Below are positions 1 through 6,920 of a stretch of 34,460 nt of DNA, in pieces. The position numbers and the translations under genes are program-made. The notes beneath the pieces are model-generated. The model saw only the letters and a list, made by a program, of their open reading frames with translations, was not told the origin of the DNA and made no database searches. Numbering within the stretch: position 1 is the first letter of the stretch; the number at the start of each line of letters is the position of its first letter. The stretch is from Anaerolineae bacterium (lineage in GTDB: Bacteria; Desulfobacterota; Desulfobacteria; Desulfobacterales; ETH-SRB1), in NCBI GenBank assembly GCA_035529315.1, contig DATKWZ010000047.1, positions 1 to 34,460 on the forward strand. Reading direction: 5' to 3'.

Positions 1-194
1 CTCAATTCCCTGCTGATTCTTTCCATAGCCATTGCAGCCTGATCAAAAAGACTTTTTTGTTTTTCCATCATGGAATAAGTATGAACAGCCGTCGAAATAA
101 AACTAAAGCCGAAAACGCTTAAGACGCCAAGCACGATAATAACTATTATTATTTCTATAAGGGTGAAGCCTTTATTGTTTGCTATTTTAAACAT
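1..194 (-). CDS. Minor prepilin, MshO/PilW-like (partial, 3' end outside window)
   Basis: This reading frame starts at ATG 194 and runs off the left edge of the window, so only the first 64 codons are visible. It begins MFKIANNKG followed by FTLIE, the type III (prepilin peptidase) cleavage site with Gly9 at -1 and Glu at +5. A roughly 20-residue hydrophobic helix follows, then an amphipathic stretch ending in AMERISREL. That Q-A-x-x-A-M-E-R-x-x-R-E-L pattern just after the helix is typical of MshO/PilW/GspJ-like minor pilins (family knowledge). It lies 10 bases after the stop of the next prepilin and is almost certainly cotranscribed with it. A minor subunit placed at the pilus tip is the likely role, by inference. 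The globular domain cannot be seen, so the exact subfamily is open. Confidence 0.8.
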   Translation of the reverse strand, partial: MFKIANNKGFTLIEIIIVIIVLGVLSVFGFSFISTAVHTYSMMEKQKSLFDQAAMAMERISREL

Positions 195-204
195 TATCAA
201 TCAC

Positions 205-615
205 TTATTCCGCCGGGTTATCGTTCTTTCGCTTGGTTGCTAAAGTGTAATAAACATATTCAGTATTATAAGGATCTTTTACTTTTACAGTTATCTTTAT
301 ATAACCGACGCCTAAGCCCGAAGAATCGAGGTTGGAATCAACATATTCTGTATCCCAGTACCATTGATAGCCAGAAAAGCCAGCTACAGCCACATAAGCA
401 CTGGAAGGCATGTTGGTTGTGATGGTGGGATAATCATCTTTAGTTATTTCTTCCAACTTTTGCTGAGCCAAAAAATTAGCTGTAATCGCTTTTTCCGGCT
501 TTGTGCTGTCTTTCAGAAGAGTTAAAACCGGACTGATAATTACAGGCATAACCACTGCCGCCACAACGATAAAGACGATCATTTCTATAAGGGTTATCCC
601 TTTTTGATTTTTCAT
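205..615 (-). CDS. Minor prepilin, MshD/GspI-like
   Basis: A 136-residue protein starting MKNQKG, then ITLIE. The prepilin peptidase site is therefore after Gly6, with Ile at +1 instead of the usual Phe and Glu at +5. The hydrophobic helix covers about residues 7-33. It is followed by a stretch resembling MshD-type subunits, in which AxxLAQQKLEEI lies after the helix. The C-terminal part (residues 60-136) is rich in Tyr, Thr and beta-type sequence, as expected for a pilin globular domain. No disulfide cysteine pair is present. It sits 13 bases downstream of one prepilin gene and 10 bases upstream of another, so the three form one leftward operon. It is probably a minor pilin of an MSHA-like pilus. 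A type II secretion pseudopilin is the main alternative. Confidence 0.78.
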   Translation of the reverse strand: MKNQKGITLIEMIVFIVVAAVVMPVIISPVLTLLKDSTKPEKAITANFLAQQKLEEITKDDYPTITTNMPSSAYVAVAGFSGYQWYWDTEYVDSNLDSSGLGVGYIKITVKVKDPYNTEYVYYTLATKRKNDNPAE

Positions 616-628
616 TGAGTAACTAATT

Positions 629-1048
629 TTACTCGACCCTTCCAGTGTATCGCAATACCTTCAGTGTCTTTGATGCACTTCCGGTTGTTATTGTAATTGA
701 ATCGTCCTGTGTTGCGGTCGGTTCTCCGAGAGAATTAAATGAAATTGAAGCCGGATAAGCGCTGAGACTAATTCCTCCTTTGAAGATATCAGCGAACCTC
801 CTGGTTTTATTACCTTCTCCTATCACCGGGAATTCGTATTCAGTTGAACTGAATGTGAGAGTTTTACTTGCATGCTTGGCCATCGCCAAAGCCTGGACAG
901 ATCGAATATCCGATCTTATCATAGCTGCTGCTGTTTCAAGTGAGATTGCCGTGGCAGGATATTTTTGTATGGCAACAAAGGCCAGGATACCGATGATAAC
1001 GATAACCATAATAAGCTCGATTAAGGTAAATCCGCCTTCATTTCGCAT
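629..1048 (-). CDS. Minor prepilin, MshC/GspH-like
   Basis: A 139-residue prepilin when started at the ATG at 1048 (MRNEGG then FTLIEL). An upstream in-frame TTG at 1066 would add six residues, but it has no ribosome binding site and would lengthen the leader, so I prefer 1048; neither start has a strong Shine-Dalgarno sequence. The hydrophobic helix is LIELIMVIVIIGILAFVAI. After it come the A-A-x-M-I-R-S-D-I-R-x-x-Q-x-L-A features shared by GspH/MshC subunits, in which a short helix precedes a beta-sandwich. It is the first gene of the leftward minor-pilin operon. The last codons and stop are read through a short ACTCGACC-like string (631-638) that resembles the repeat family described elsewhere in this window. 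Confidence 0.82.
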   Translation of the reverse strand: MRNEGGFTLIELIMVIVIIGILAFVAIQKYPATAISLETAAAMIRSDIRSVQALAMAKHASKTLTFSSTEYEFPVIGEGNKTRRFADIFKGGISLSAYPASISFNSLGEPTATQDDSITITTGSASKTLKVLRYTGRVE

Positions 1049-1084
1049 AATTTCTATTTGCCACAAGCACTAATCGATGTCAAT

Positions 1085-1113
1085 ATTATACAACATCAGG
1101 GGTCAGGGATAAA
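1085..1113 (-). promoter_or_regulatory. Possible sigma-70 promoter of the minor-pilin operon
   Basis: On the minus strand a perfect TATAAT (1090 to 1085) lies 17 bases after a weak -35 TTTATC (1113 to 1108). Transcription would begin near 1078, about 30 bases before the ATG at 1048. The -10 is convincing; the -35 matches poorly, so activator help or a chance match is possible. Confidence 0.32.
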
Positions 1114-1144
1114 GGTCTGGTTGACCCTGTTGAATAACTCTGAT

Positions 1145-1246
1145 AGTAGTTAAATAGTCGAGTCCTTGAGTCGTAAGGGTGATTGAACCACTCGACCAAT
1201 CAACCACTTGACCACTCGACCAATTGTGAGCGAAGCGAACCAAGTA
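1145..1246 (+). repeat. ACTCGACC-type intergenic repeat, copy 1
   Basis: This spacer has several CTCGACCA/CTTGACCA units in tandem (about 1189-1222). It also has a 16-base segment AGTTAAATAGTCGAGT (1148-1163) that recurs exactly, on the opposite strand, at 6896-6911. The block GAGCGAAGCGAAC (1228-1240) recurs inverted at 6843-6855. In both places the GAGCGAAGCGAAC block lies within 10 bases of a start codon. Similar shorter copies occur near 5464 and 17561. The element ends next to the ATG of the glycosyltransferase gene. Confidence 0.7.
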
Positions 1247-2677
1247 ATGAAATTATCTATTATCATACCTGCTTATAATGAGCGTTATACCATCAGAGAG
1301 TGTGTAAAAAGAGTATTAAACGCAGAGCTGCCTGAAAATATGACACGGGAGCTGATAATAGTTGATGATTGTTCAGATGATGGGACCTGGGAAATAATTA
1401 GGGATTCGGTAAAACCGCATGATAATATAAAAATAATAAGACAGAAAACAAATCAGGGAAAGGGCGCTGCCATAAAAAAAGCTGTTGATGAAGTATCCGG
1501 TGATATCGTTATTATTCAGGATGCCGACCTTGAGTACCATCCGGATAATTATTATAAGCTGATAAAACCTGTCTTAAACGGCGACGCCGATGTAGTTTAC
1601 GGCTCTCGTTTCGGTTTCTCTGAAATAAGGCGTGTGCTCTACTTTAAACATTCCTTAGGAAATAAATTCTTAACCTTCTTGTCGAACTGTTTTACTGACT
1701 TGAATTTAACCGATGTGGAAACATGCTATAAAGTTTTCAGGGCATCAATATTAAAGAGTTTGCCGCTCAGGTCAAAAAGGTTTGGCTTTGAGCCGGAAAT
1801 TACGGCAAAGATCGCAAAAAGAAATCTGAGAATTTTTGAAGTACCTGTTTCCTATTTCGGGCGGACTTACCGTGAGGGGAAGAAGATTACCTGGAGAGAC
1901 GGTCTTGCCGCAATATGGGTTATATTAAAATTCTGGCTTATTGATGACCTTTATAAGGATGAAGATAAAAACATCCTTCTTGCAATGTCCAATACCCATC
2001 ATTTTAACAAATGGCTTGCTTCAAGTTTGAGGCCTTATTTGGGAAACAACGTATTGGAGGTCGGGGCAGGTATTGGAACCATGACGCAAGAATTTTTGCC
2101 AAGAGATCACTATACTTGTCTGGAAATAGACCCTCTGCATATAATTAATCTTAAAAATATGTTTATGAACAAACCCGATGTCGATGTATTTAACTTAAAT
2201 ATTGAAGACATAAAAGCAATAAGAAGCCTAAGCAGATCATACGATACAATATTGTGCCTTAATGTATTAGAGCATTTGCAAGATGATTGTGAGGCGCTAA
2301 AAAATATGAATGAATTGCTTGTCGAGGGGGGCAGGCTTTTATTGGTTGTCCCAAATTGTCCAAAACTATACAATTCGCTTGACATGGCGCTTGGACACAT
2401 AAAGAGATATAAAATAAAGGATATAGAAAATTTATTGACAAGTTCCGGTTATAAAATCGAGTACTTAAAATCTTTTAACAGGGTTGGTATCCTTGGCTGG
2501 TTTTTAAATGGAACTTTACTTAAAAGAACTCATTTCAGTAAAATACAGCTAAAAATTTATGATTGGTTTGTGTGGTTTTGGAAATTAATAGATCCTGTTC
2601 TGCCCTGGCCCGGGCAGTCGATTATAGCTGTTGGGAAAAAGAATCCCAATCAAAATCGTCACAACAATTCCTGCTAA
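1247..2677 (+). CDS. Glycosyltransferase family 2 / SAM-methyltransferase fusion protein
   Basis: A 476-residue two-domain cytoplasmic enzyme. Residues 1-235 form a GT-A glycosyltransferase of the dolichol-phosphate-mannose-synthase type: SIIIPAYNE at the start, IIVDDCSDDGT for nucleotide-sugar binding, and DADLEY (about 92-97) as the metal-binding DXD equivalent. Residues 250-400 form a class I methyltransferase with motif I VLEVGAGIG (about 269-277) and the post-motif LNVLEHL. By family knowledge the first half would move a sugar from an NDP-sugar to a polyprenyl phosphate or other acceptor. What the second half methylates is unknown. I start at ATG 1247 because an upstream in-frame ATG (1208) would translate the intergenic repeat. 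The 3' end overlaps the convergent YfhO gene by 93 bases. It interrupts a pilus locus, so a role in modifying pilin or surface glycan is inferred. Confidence 0.85.
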   Translation: MKLSIIIPAYNERYTIRECVKRVLNAELPENMTRELIIVDDCSDDGTWEIIRDSVKPHDNIKIIRQKTNQGKGAAIKKAVDEVSGDIVIIQDADLEYHPDNYYKLIKPVLNGDADVVYGSRFGFSEIRRVLYFKHSLGNKFLTFLSNCFTDLNLTDVETCYKVFRASILKSLPLRSKRFGFEPEITAKIAKRNLRIFEVPVSYFGRTYREGKKITWRDGLAAIWVILKFWLIDDLYKDEDKNILLAMSNTHHFNKWLASSLRPYLGNNVLEVGAGIGTMTQEFLPRDHYTCLEIDPLHIINLKNMFMNKPDVDVFNLNIEDIKAIRSLSRSYDTILCLNVLEHLQDDCEALKNMNELLVEGGRLLLVVPNCPKLYNSLDMALGHIKRYKIKDIENLLTSSGYKIEYLKSFNRVGILGWFLNGTLLKRTHFSKIQLKIYDWFVWFWKLIDPVLPWPGQSIIAVGKKNPNQNRHNNSC

Positions 2678-4972
2678 CGTAATGATCCCGCCCAGAATGA
2701 TGCTCAAAGGCTTGTATGCAAAGATGACCCTGTGATTTCCAGGGTTAAGGGGCACAGCCCGAAAGGCGTAGTTAGCCTTGTATATCGTACCCTCATTCCC
2801 ATCTATATAGACCTTCCAGCCAGGATAATAGGTCTCGCTCATAAACAGCATTTTCGGCTTGGTCAAGGAAACCGCCAGTTCTATTTTATTGGGTTTATAA
2901 TCTGTTATTATGACGTTTTCATTTTCAACCCAGGCCCTATCGCCCCGGAGGGTGGAGAGGGGGGGGTATGGGTCCTTATCCAAAAGGACCAATTTACGCG
3001 GATCAAAGGCTTTGCTTGCTAATGTATCCCTGCAATCTTTTTCTGAATTAACCACCTTGTATTCTTCAACTAAAAAAGCCCTTGGGAGAACATTTAAGTT
3101 TTTGTAAATCCTCAAAGAGCTTTCAGGATCATCTTTATCTCCGATAATCTTGGCCAGCTCAAATTCCTTTGAGTCTATCTCAAACTTGGAAATTAGATAC
3201 TTGACGTTTAATAAACTTAAAAGGTTGTTGGTGTCAGGCTGAGGCGAACTCACTAACAACGACATAACTTTATCATAATCTCCAAGACGTATTACCTCAG
3301 CCCCGACTATACTGTAAAGACCATGTTCAATATTTAAGCCCGGCAAAACCTTCTCTTTGGTCACCTTGATCTGATCGGAAAAAATGTCTGAATATTTCAT
3401 CGTCTCTTTTTCTGTCTTTGGGCTCGTGAATATTCGGAAAAGAGAAGGGTCATTTTTTAAAAACCTCATGCTTTCGGAAGGCTCGTGGAAGGTTTTTGAA
3501 TCATATTTCTGGTAGTATCCTTTATTGGCGAAAAAAAGATCAAGAGTTAATAAAGAAAGGAGAGCAAGAGAAAAGAGCATTCTCCTCTTTGGATACCTCC
3601 AGCCAAAGACTAAGATCGGCCCGAATAATAAACAGAAGAGCAAAAACCTTTTCATATTATGCAGATTTATCTGTGGATAGTTATAATCGGGCGGGGCAAA
3701 CCCGTTGGCTTGCAGAAATTCTTGAATTTGGATTCCATAAAAATTTAGTATGCCCCATATAAAGGCAGCCAGCACGCTGAAAACAAGAAAAGAGCGGATA
3801 ATTCTTTTGGTTTCTTTGTTTCTGTCAACAATCTGTTTGCAAAGACCGTCAAACCCTGTCCCTGCCATTATGGAAACAAGAAAGGTGAATATAAATAGAA
3901 ACTTAACCGGATAACGGATGCTGCTTAAAAAGGGAAAATAGTTATACAGAAACTTGTAAATCGGAGTATTGCCACCAAAAGAAAGTGTGAGAGAGCCTAA
4001 TATTATAATTAAAAAAGGAATAGCTTTTCTTCTCTTTTCTATAATAAAGAAAATAGAAAGCGCAAATGGAATAATGCCAAGATATATTGTCTTTAACCAG
4101 CTCTGATTACCCCAGTATTTTTCCATGGAAGAGCCGTACCCATAAGGATCAGGAAGAAAAAACTGCAGCAGATCTTGAAAATCCAGAGACCATGTGATTG
4201 CCTCCTGATAACTCAAGCCACCTGAGCGGATGGACTTAAATAGAAGCTCCAGGAAAGGGAGCAATTGAACAGCGGAGAGCAATAAAAAAAGGATTAAAAC
4301 CAGCCCAAAGGAAAAAACTCTTTTTTTGAGAGGCGGCGGTGTTATCCCAATGCCGAAAGGGTCTGGAAAAAACAGAAGGATAAAGATCAAGATAAAGGTG
4401 CCATATAATATCTCCACTGCCCCGCCAAAAAACATCATTGCCAAACAAACCGAAGTAAAGACCAAAGCTCTTAATGATCCTTTTATCAGGTAATTGTGAT
4501 AACAAAGGAGAATTAGAGGAAGCCATGTTACGGAAAGGAGATGCGTAAGCAGGTTATGAACGGAAAGGAGATAGCCGCTCAACATAAAAGTGAGCGCCCC
4601 GATTAAGGCGCCGATATCGCTTCCCTTAAGTGTTTTTATAAAAAAGTAAGTAAATACCCCTGCTAAAAAATAATGGATAATGATGATTAGATTAAAACCT
4701 GAATCAAAGGAAAGCAAGAGAAGAAGATTTAAAGGATAAAGAACACCTGGCTGAAGACTGGCAAGTAACGGCTGGCCACAGTAAAAATAGGGGTTCCACA
4801 AAGGGATCTGAGCATCCCTAATCATATCCACCCAGCATGCTCTTGGGGGTAGAAAGAAGATAGACAGGTCTCTTTCTGTGAAAAGAAATCTGCTTGTTAG
4901 AATATCATGAAAGTAGATCAGGCAGACAACGCAAAAGAGGCTTGGGACAAGTAGTTTTTTGGCAATGTTCAT
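2585..4972 (-). CDS. YfhO-family polytopic membrane protein (probable GT-C glycosyltransferase)
   Basis: A 795-residue membrane protein. The N-terminal 500 residues hold about 11-13 hydrophobic segments. The first extracytoplasmic loop has the YfhO-type pattern IPLWNPYFYCGQPLLA followed by YPLNLLLLL. The last 300 residues are mostly soluble, ending in one more transmembrane helix (LGGIITLAGIVVTILIGILF). Studied YfhO proteins in Firmicutes glycosylate lipoteichoic acid on the outer face using undecaprenyl-phosphate sugars. In this Gram-negative context the acceptor is unknown. Its partner is probably the convergent GT2 fusion, which could supply the lipid-linked sugar (inference). The start ATG 4972 uses an AAGGA that lies in the 3' arm of the preceding terminator hairpin. 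A run of eight C on the coding strand (2966-2959) lies near codon 669, within a Pro-rich insert PYPPLSTLRGD that looks foreign to the fold. Confidence 0.82.
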   Translation of the reverse strand: MNIAKKLLVPSLFCVVCLIYFHDILTSRFLFTERDLSIFFLPPRACWVDMIRDAQIPLWNPYFYCGQPLLASLQPGVLYPLNLLLLLSFDSGFNLIIIIHYFLAGVFTYFFIKTLKGSDIGALIGALTFMLSGYLLSVHNLLTHLLSVTWLPLILLCYHNYLIKGSLRALVFTSVCLAMMFFGGAVEILYGTFILIFILLFFPDPFGIGITPPPLKKRVFSFGLVLILFLLLSAVQLLPFLELLFKSIRSGGLSYQEAITWSLDFQDLLQFFLPDPYGYGSSMEKYWGNQSWLKTIYLGIIPFALSIFFIIEKRRKAIPFLIIILGSLTLSFGGNTPIYKFLYNYFPFLSSIRYPVKFLFIFTFLVSIMAGTGFDGLCKQIVDRNKETKRIIRSFLVFSVLAAFIWGILNFYGIQIQEFLQANGFAPPDYNYPQINLHNMKRFLLFCLLFGPILVFGWRYPKRRMLFSLALLSLLTLDLFFANKGYYQKYDSKTFHEPSESMRFLKNDPSLFRIFTSPKTEKETMKYSDIFSDQIKVTKEKVLPGLNIEHGLYSIVGAEVIRLGDYDKVMSLLVSSPQPDTNNLLSLLNVKYLISKFEIDSKEFELAKIIGDKDDPESSLRIYKNLNVLPRAFLVEEYKVVNSEKDCRDTLASKAFDPRKLVLLDKDPYPPLSTLRGDRAWVENENVIITDYKPNKIELAVSLTKPKMLFMSETYYPGWKVYIDGNEGTIYKANYAFRAVPLNPGNHRVIFAYKPLSIILGGIITLAGIVVTILIGILFPNSYNRLPGPGQNRIY

Positions 4973-4974
4973 TT

Positions 4975-5015
4975 GAAAAAATCCTTTTTCCGTGAACAGG
5001 ACACGGAAAAAGGAT
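4975..5015 (-). terminator. Rho-independent terminator after the major pilin gene
   Basis: On the minus strand a perfect 14-bp stem (arms 5015-5002 and 4994-4981, seven-base loop) is followed directly by a run of six T. It lies 15 bases after the pilin stop codon at 5031 and ends only three bases before the YfhO start codon. The AAGGAT of the downstream arm doubles as the only visible Shine-Dalgarno sequence for the YfhO gene. Confidence 0.9.
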
Positions 5016-5030
5016 ATAAAAGTATCATAT

Positions 5031-5441
5031 TTACCAGGTTGCCACCTGTGCTACTATGGCACCTGCCGTTTCAGGTAAGTTAGATACAGGGTCGAGTGTC
5101 CAGCTGTAGTCAGAGCCTCCTATCTTAGCCGTAAATGTAGTTGCACCTGATGCTGAGGCCTCTACTCCTGATATCTGTGCGTTTTCAACTATGTTTCCCA
5201 TGGTATAGATGCCAAGACCAGAGCTACCATCGAGCACACCCTTGGCATAAAGTATGCTCAGAGCTCCTCTCAGTCCTGCCGTAATACCCCTGGCGGTTGC
5301 ATCAGCCGCATCACCTTTCATAGAAACATATTTCGGAATGGCAACTGCCGCCAGTATTCCCAGAATTACGATGACCATGATAAGCTCTATTAATGTGAAG
5401 CCCTTGTTATTCCTCAATAAACCATTTTTCTCTTTTTTCAT
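5031..5441 (-). CDS. Type IV prepilin, MshA-like major pilin
   Basis: A 136-residue prepilin with a 14-residue basic leader (MKKEKNGLLRNNKG). It has the processing site G/FTLIE and the classic helix IELIMVIVILGILAAVAIPKY. After the helix, GDAADATARGITAGLRGALSILYAKG resembles the MshA pattern (GDAR...GLKGAxxGAxxxVYSKA) more closely than PilA. The rest is Ser/Thr/Ala-rich, as in a surface-exposed pilin domain. There is no C-terminal Cys pair. The start is supported by AGGGAG at 5455-5450, eight bases upstream of the ATG. It has its own candidate promoter and a strong terminator, consistent with a highly expressed monocistronic major subunit. The gspF-like gene upstream and minor pilins downstream fit an MSHA-like locus. 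Confidence 0.86.
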   Translation of the reverse strand: MKKEKNGLLRNNKGFTLIELIMVIVILGILAAVAIPKYVSMKGDAADATARGITAGLRGALSILYAKGVLDGSSGLGIYTMGNIVENAQISGVEASASGATTFTAKIGGSDYSWTLDPVSNLPETAGAIVAQVATW

Positions 5442-5463
5442 TTTTGGCGCTCCCTGACTGTCT

Positions 5464-5500
5464 GGTTAAATGGTCGAGTGGTTAATTAATTGATTAATTC
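5464..5500 (-). repeat. ACTCGACC-type intergenic repeat, copy 2 (short)
   Basis: The pilin leader region contains, on the minus strand, TTAACCACTCGACCATTTAA with flanking AATTAATC/AATTAATT units. It shares the core CCACTCGACCA with the copies at 1145-1246 and 17561-17600. It lies in the 5' untranslated region of the pilin transcript if the predicted promoter is right. Confidence 0.5.
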
Positions 5501-5527
5501 GTAGCACCTTGATGCTTTCTATGTCAA
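5498..5527 (-). promoter_or_regulatory. Probable sigma-70 promoter of the major pilin gene
   Basis: On the minus strand a perfect -35 TTGACA (5527 to 5522) is followed after 18 bases by TACGAA (5503 to 5498) as the -10. Transcription would start near 5491, giving a leader of about 50 bases that contains the short repeat and the AGGGAG ribosome binding site. I looked for a sigma-54 GG-N10-GC site, common for pilins, and saw none. Confidence 0.45.
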
Positions 5528-5621
5528 TAGCATTTTTTGTAACAATTCAGGTCGTTCAAAGAGACTTTTTTGACAGGATTAACCCTCCAGAGGCAAGCGT
5601 TGAACCGTGAACTGTTACCTT

Positions 5622-6833
5622 CTATCCCTTAAAAGCTTCCATCATATCCCACCATGGGAGGAAGATGGCCAGGGCTATAAAAAGAACCATAACCCCTAAA
5701 CCTACAGTCAGGATCGGCTCTATATAGGAAGACATGCGGCTGACACTATAGTCTATTTCCCTTTCGTAATAGCTGGTGATTTCCGCCAGCATTTCATCCA
5801 GGGAGCCTGTTTCCTCACCGGTTAGAACCATATGAATCACCAGAGGCGGGAAAATCTTACTTTCTTTTAAAGAAACAGTGATGCCTTTTCCTGTCCTTAC
5901 ATGTTCAGCAATGTCCTTGATTTTATTGGCGATATATGCATTTCCGATAGTTCTTGAAACAATCCCCAATGACATAACGATTGATGTCCCACTTCTGGAT
6001 AAAGTCTCAAGCATACTTGAAAATCTTGACATGTAAATTTTAAGAAAAACATCGCCCAAGATAGGTATTTTTAATTTTAGATAGTCGAATTTAAGTCTTC
6101 CTGACTCTCGACCTGTATATAAGTAAAAGGCCGTAACAAGGGCGCCTGTTATAAACAGCCCGTAATACCAATAGTTATGCACCAGGAAATTTATAAACAT
6201 CATTATGCGCGTTGGGATGGGAAGCTCTACGGTAGATGCCTCAAAAATAACCGCAAATTTAGGTATGACAAATGTAATTATGACTCCGAACGCAACTAAA
6301 AGTGAAACCACGACCATAATCGGATAGCGCACAGCCGCCTTAAGATTAGCACTGGTCTTCCTGCTGAATTCAAGCATAACAATCAATCGTTTTAAGATCT
6401 CATCAAGGCCTCCTCCTATTTCACCGGCTTCAATCATATTGACGTAAAGTTCATTAAAAACCTTCGGGTGGGCGGAAAGAGAATTAGAAAAGCTCTTGCC
6501 TCGATCAATATCTTTTGAAACCATTGAGAGAACATTTTTCAGTTTTTTGTTTTCAGTCTGTTCTTCGAGCGCTTTAAGTCCTGATAACAGGCTTATACCT
6601 GCTTTTATGATAGTGTATAACTGCCTTGTAAAAAATATTAAATCATCTATCTTAACCTTTTCAAATCTGGAACCAAGATCATCAAAAATGGATGTTTTTT
6701 TCTCAGCGATAGAGACAAGAGTATATCCTATTCCGTCCAACTGCATGACTGCAATGGCTTCGGAATCAGCTTCCATGGTTCCTTTTACGGAGGATCCATC
6801 TTCTGTTATAGCTTTGTAAGTGAATGTAGGCAT
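5622..6833 (-). CDS. GspF/PilC/MshG-type inner-membrane platform protein
   Basis: A 403-residue protein matching the usual 400-410 length of the family. It opens MPTFTYKAITEDGSSVKGTM, the standard N-terminal signature. Two T2SSF repeats follow: residues about 67-190 (FFTRQLYTIIKAGISLLSGL, then GGGLDEIL) and about 270-393 (SRFSSMLETLSRSGTSI, then TGEETGSLDEML). Transmembrane helices are near 168-190, 218-238 and at the C-terminus. It forms the inner-membrane platform on which the assembly ATPase acts to extrude pilin. The two G-x-L-D-E-M/I-L helices flanked by Glu are conserved. No ATPase or secretin gene is in the window. The gene starts directly after repeat copy 3 and has no clear ribosome binding site of its own. 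Next to an MshA-like pilin, MshG is the most likely equivalent. Confidence 0.9.
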   Translation of the reverse strand: MPTFTYKAITEDGSSVKGTMEADSEAIAVMQLDGIGYTLVSIAEKKTSIFDDLGSRFEKVKIDDLIFFTRQLYTIIKAGISLLSGLKALEEQTENKKLKNVLSMVSKDIDRGKSFSNSLSAHPKVFNELYVNMIEAGEIGGGLDEILKRLIVMLEFSRKTSANLKAAVRYPIMVVVSLLVAFGVIITFVIPKFAVIFEASTVELPIPTRIMMFINFLVHNYWYYGLFITGALVTAFYLYTGRESGRLKFDYLKLKIPILGDVFLKIYMSRFSSMLETLSRSGTSIVMSLGIVSRTIGNAYIANKIKDIAEHVRTGKGITVSLKESKIFPPLVIHMVLTGEETGSLDEMLAEITSYYEREIDYSVSRMSSYIEPILTVGLGVMVLFIALAIFLPWWDMMEAFKG

Positions 6834-6836
6834 ATT

Positions 6837-6920
6837 AACTTAGTTCGCTTCGCTCGAAATTGGTTGAGTAGTCGAGTAGTTCAAGGACTCTTACAACTCG
6901 ACTATTTAACTATTCGACTA
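6837..6920 (-). repeat. ACTCGACC-type intergenic repeat, copy 3, overlapping a gene end
   Basis: Fills the whole spacer between the RND transporter and the gspF-like gene. It carries the 16-base segment shared exactly with 1148-1163 (here 6911 to 6896), ACTACTCGACTACTCAACCA units, and the GAGCGAAGCGAAC block (6855 to 6843) about 10 bases before the next ATG. Its left part is translated: it encodes the last residues (SRIV, K) and the TAG stop of the RND gene. Confidence 0.7.

Noticed and set aside
1208..1246. In-frame ATG extending the glycosyltransferase by 13 residues
   Set aside because: The extension (MTTRPIVSEANQV) is translated repeat sequence, and family members start at the MKLSIIIPAYNE equivalent.
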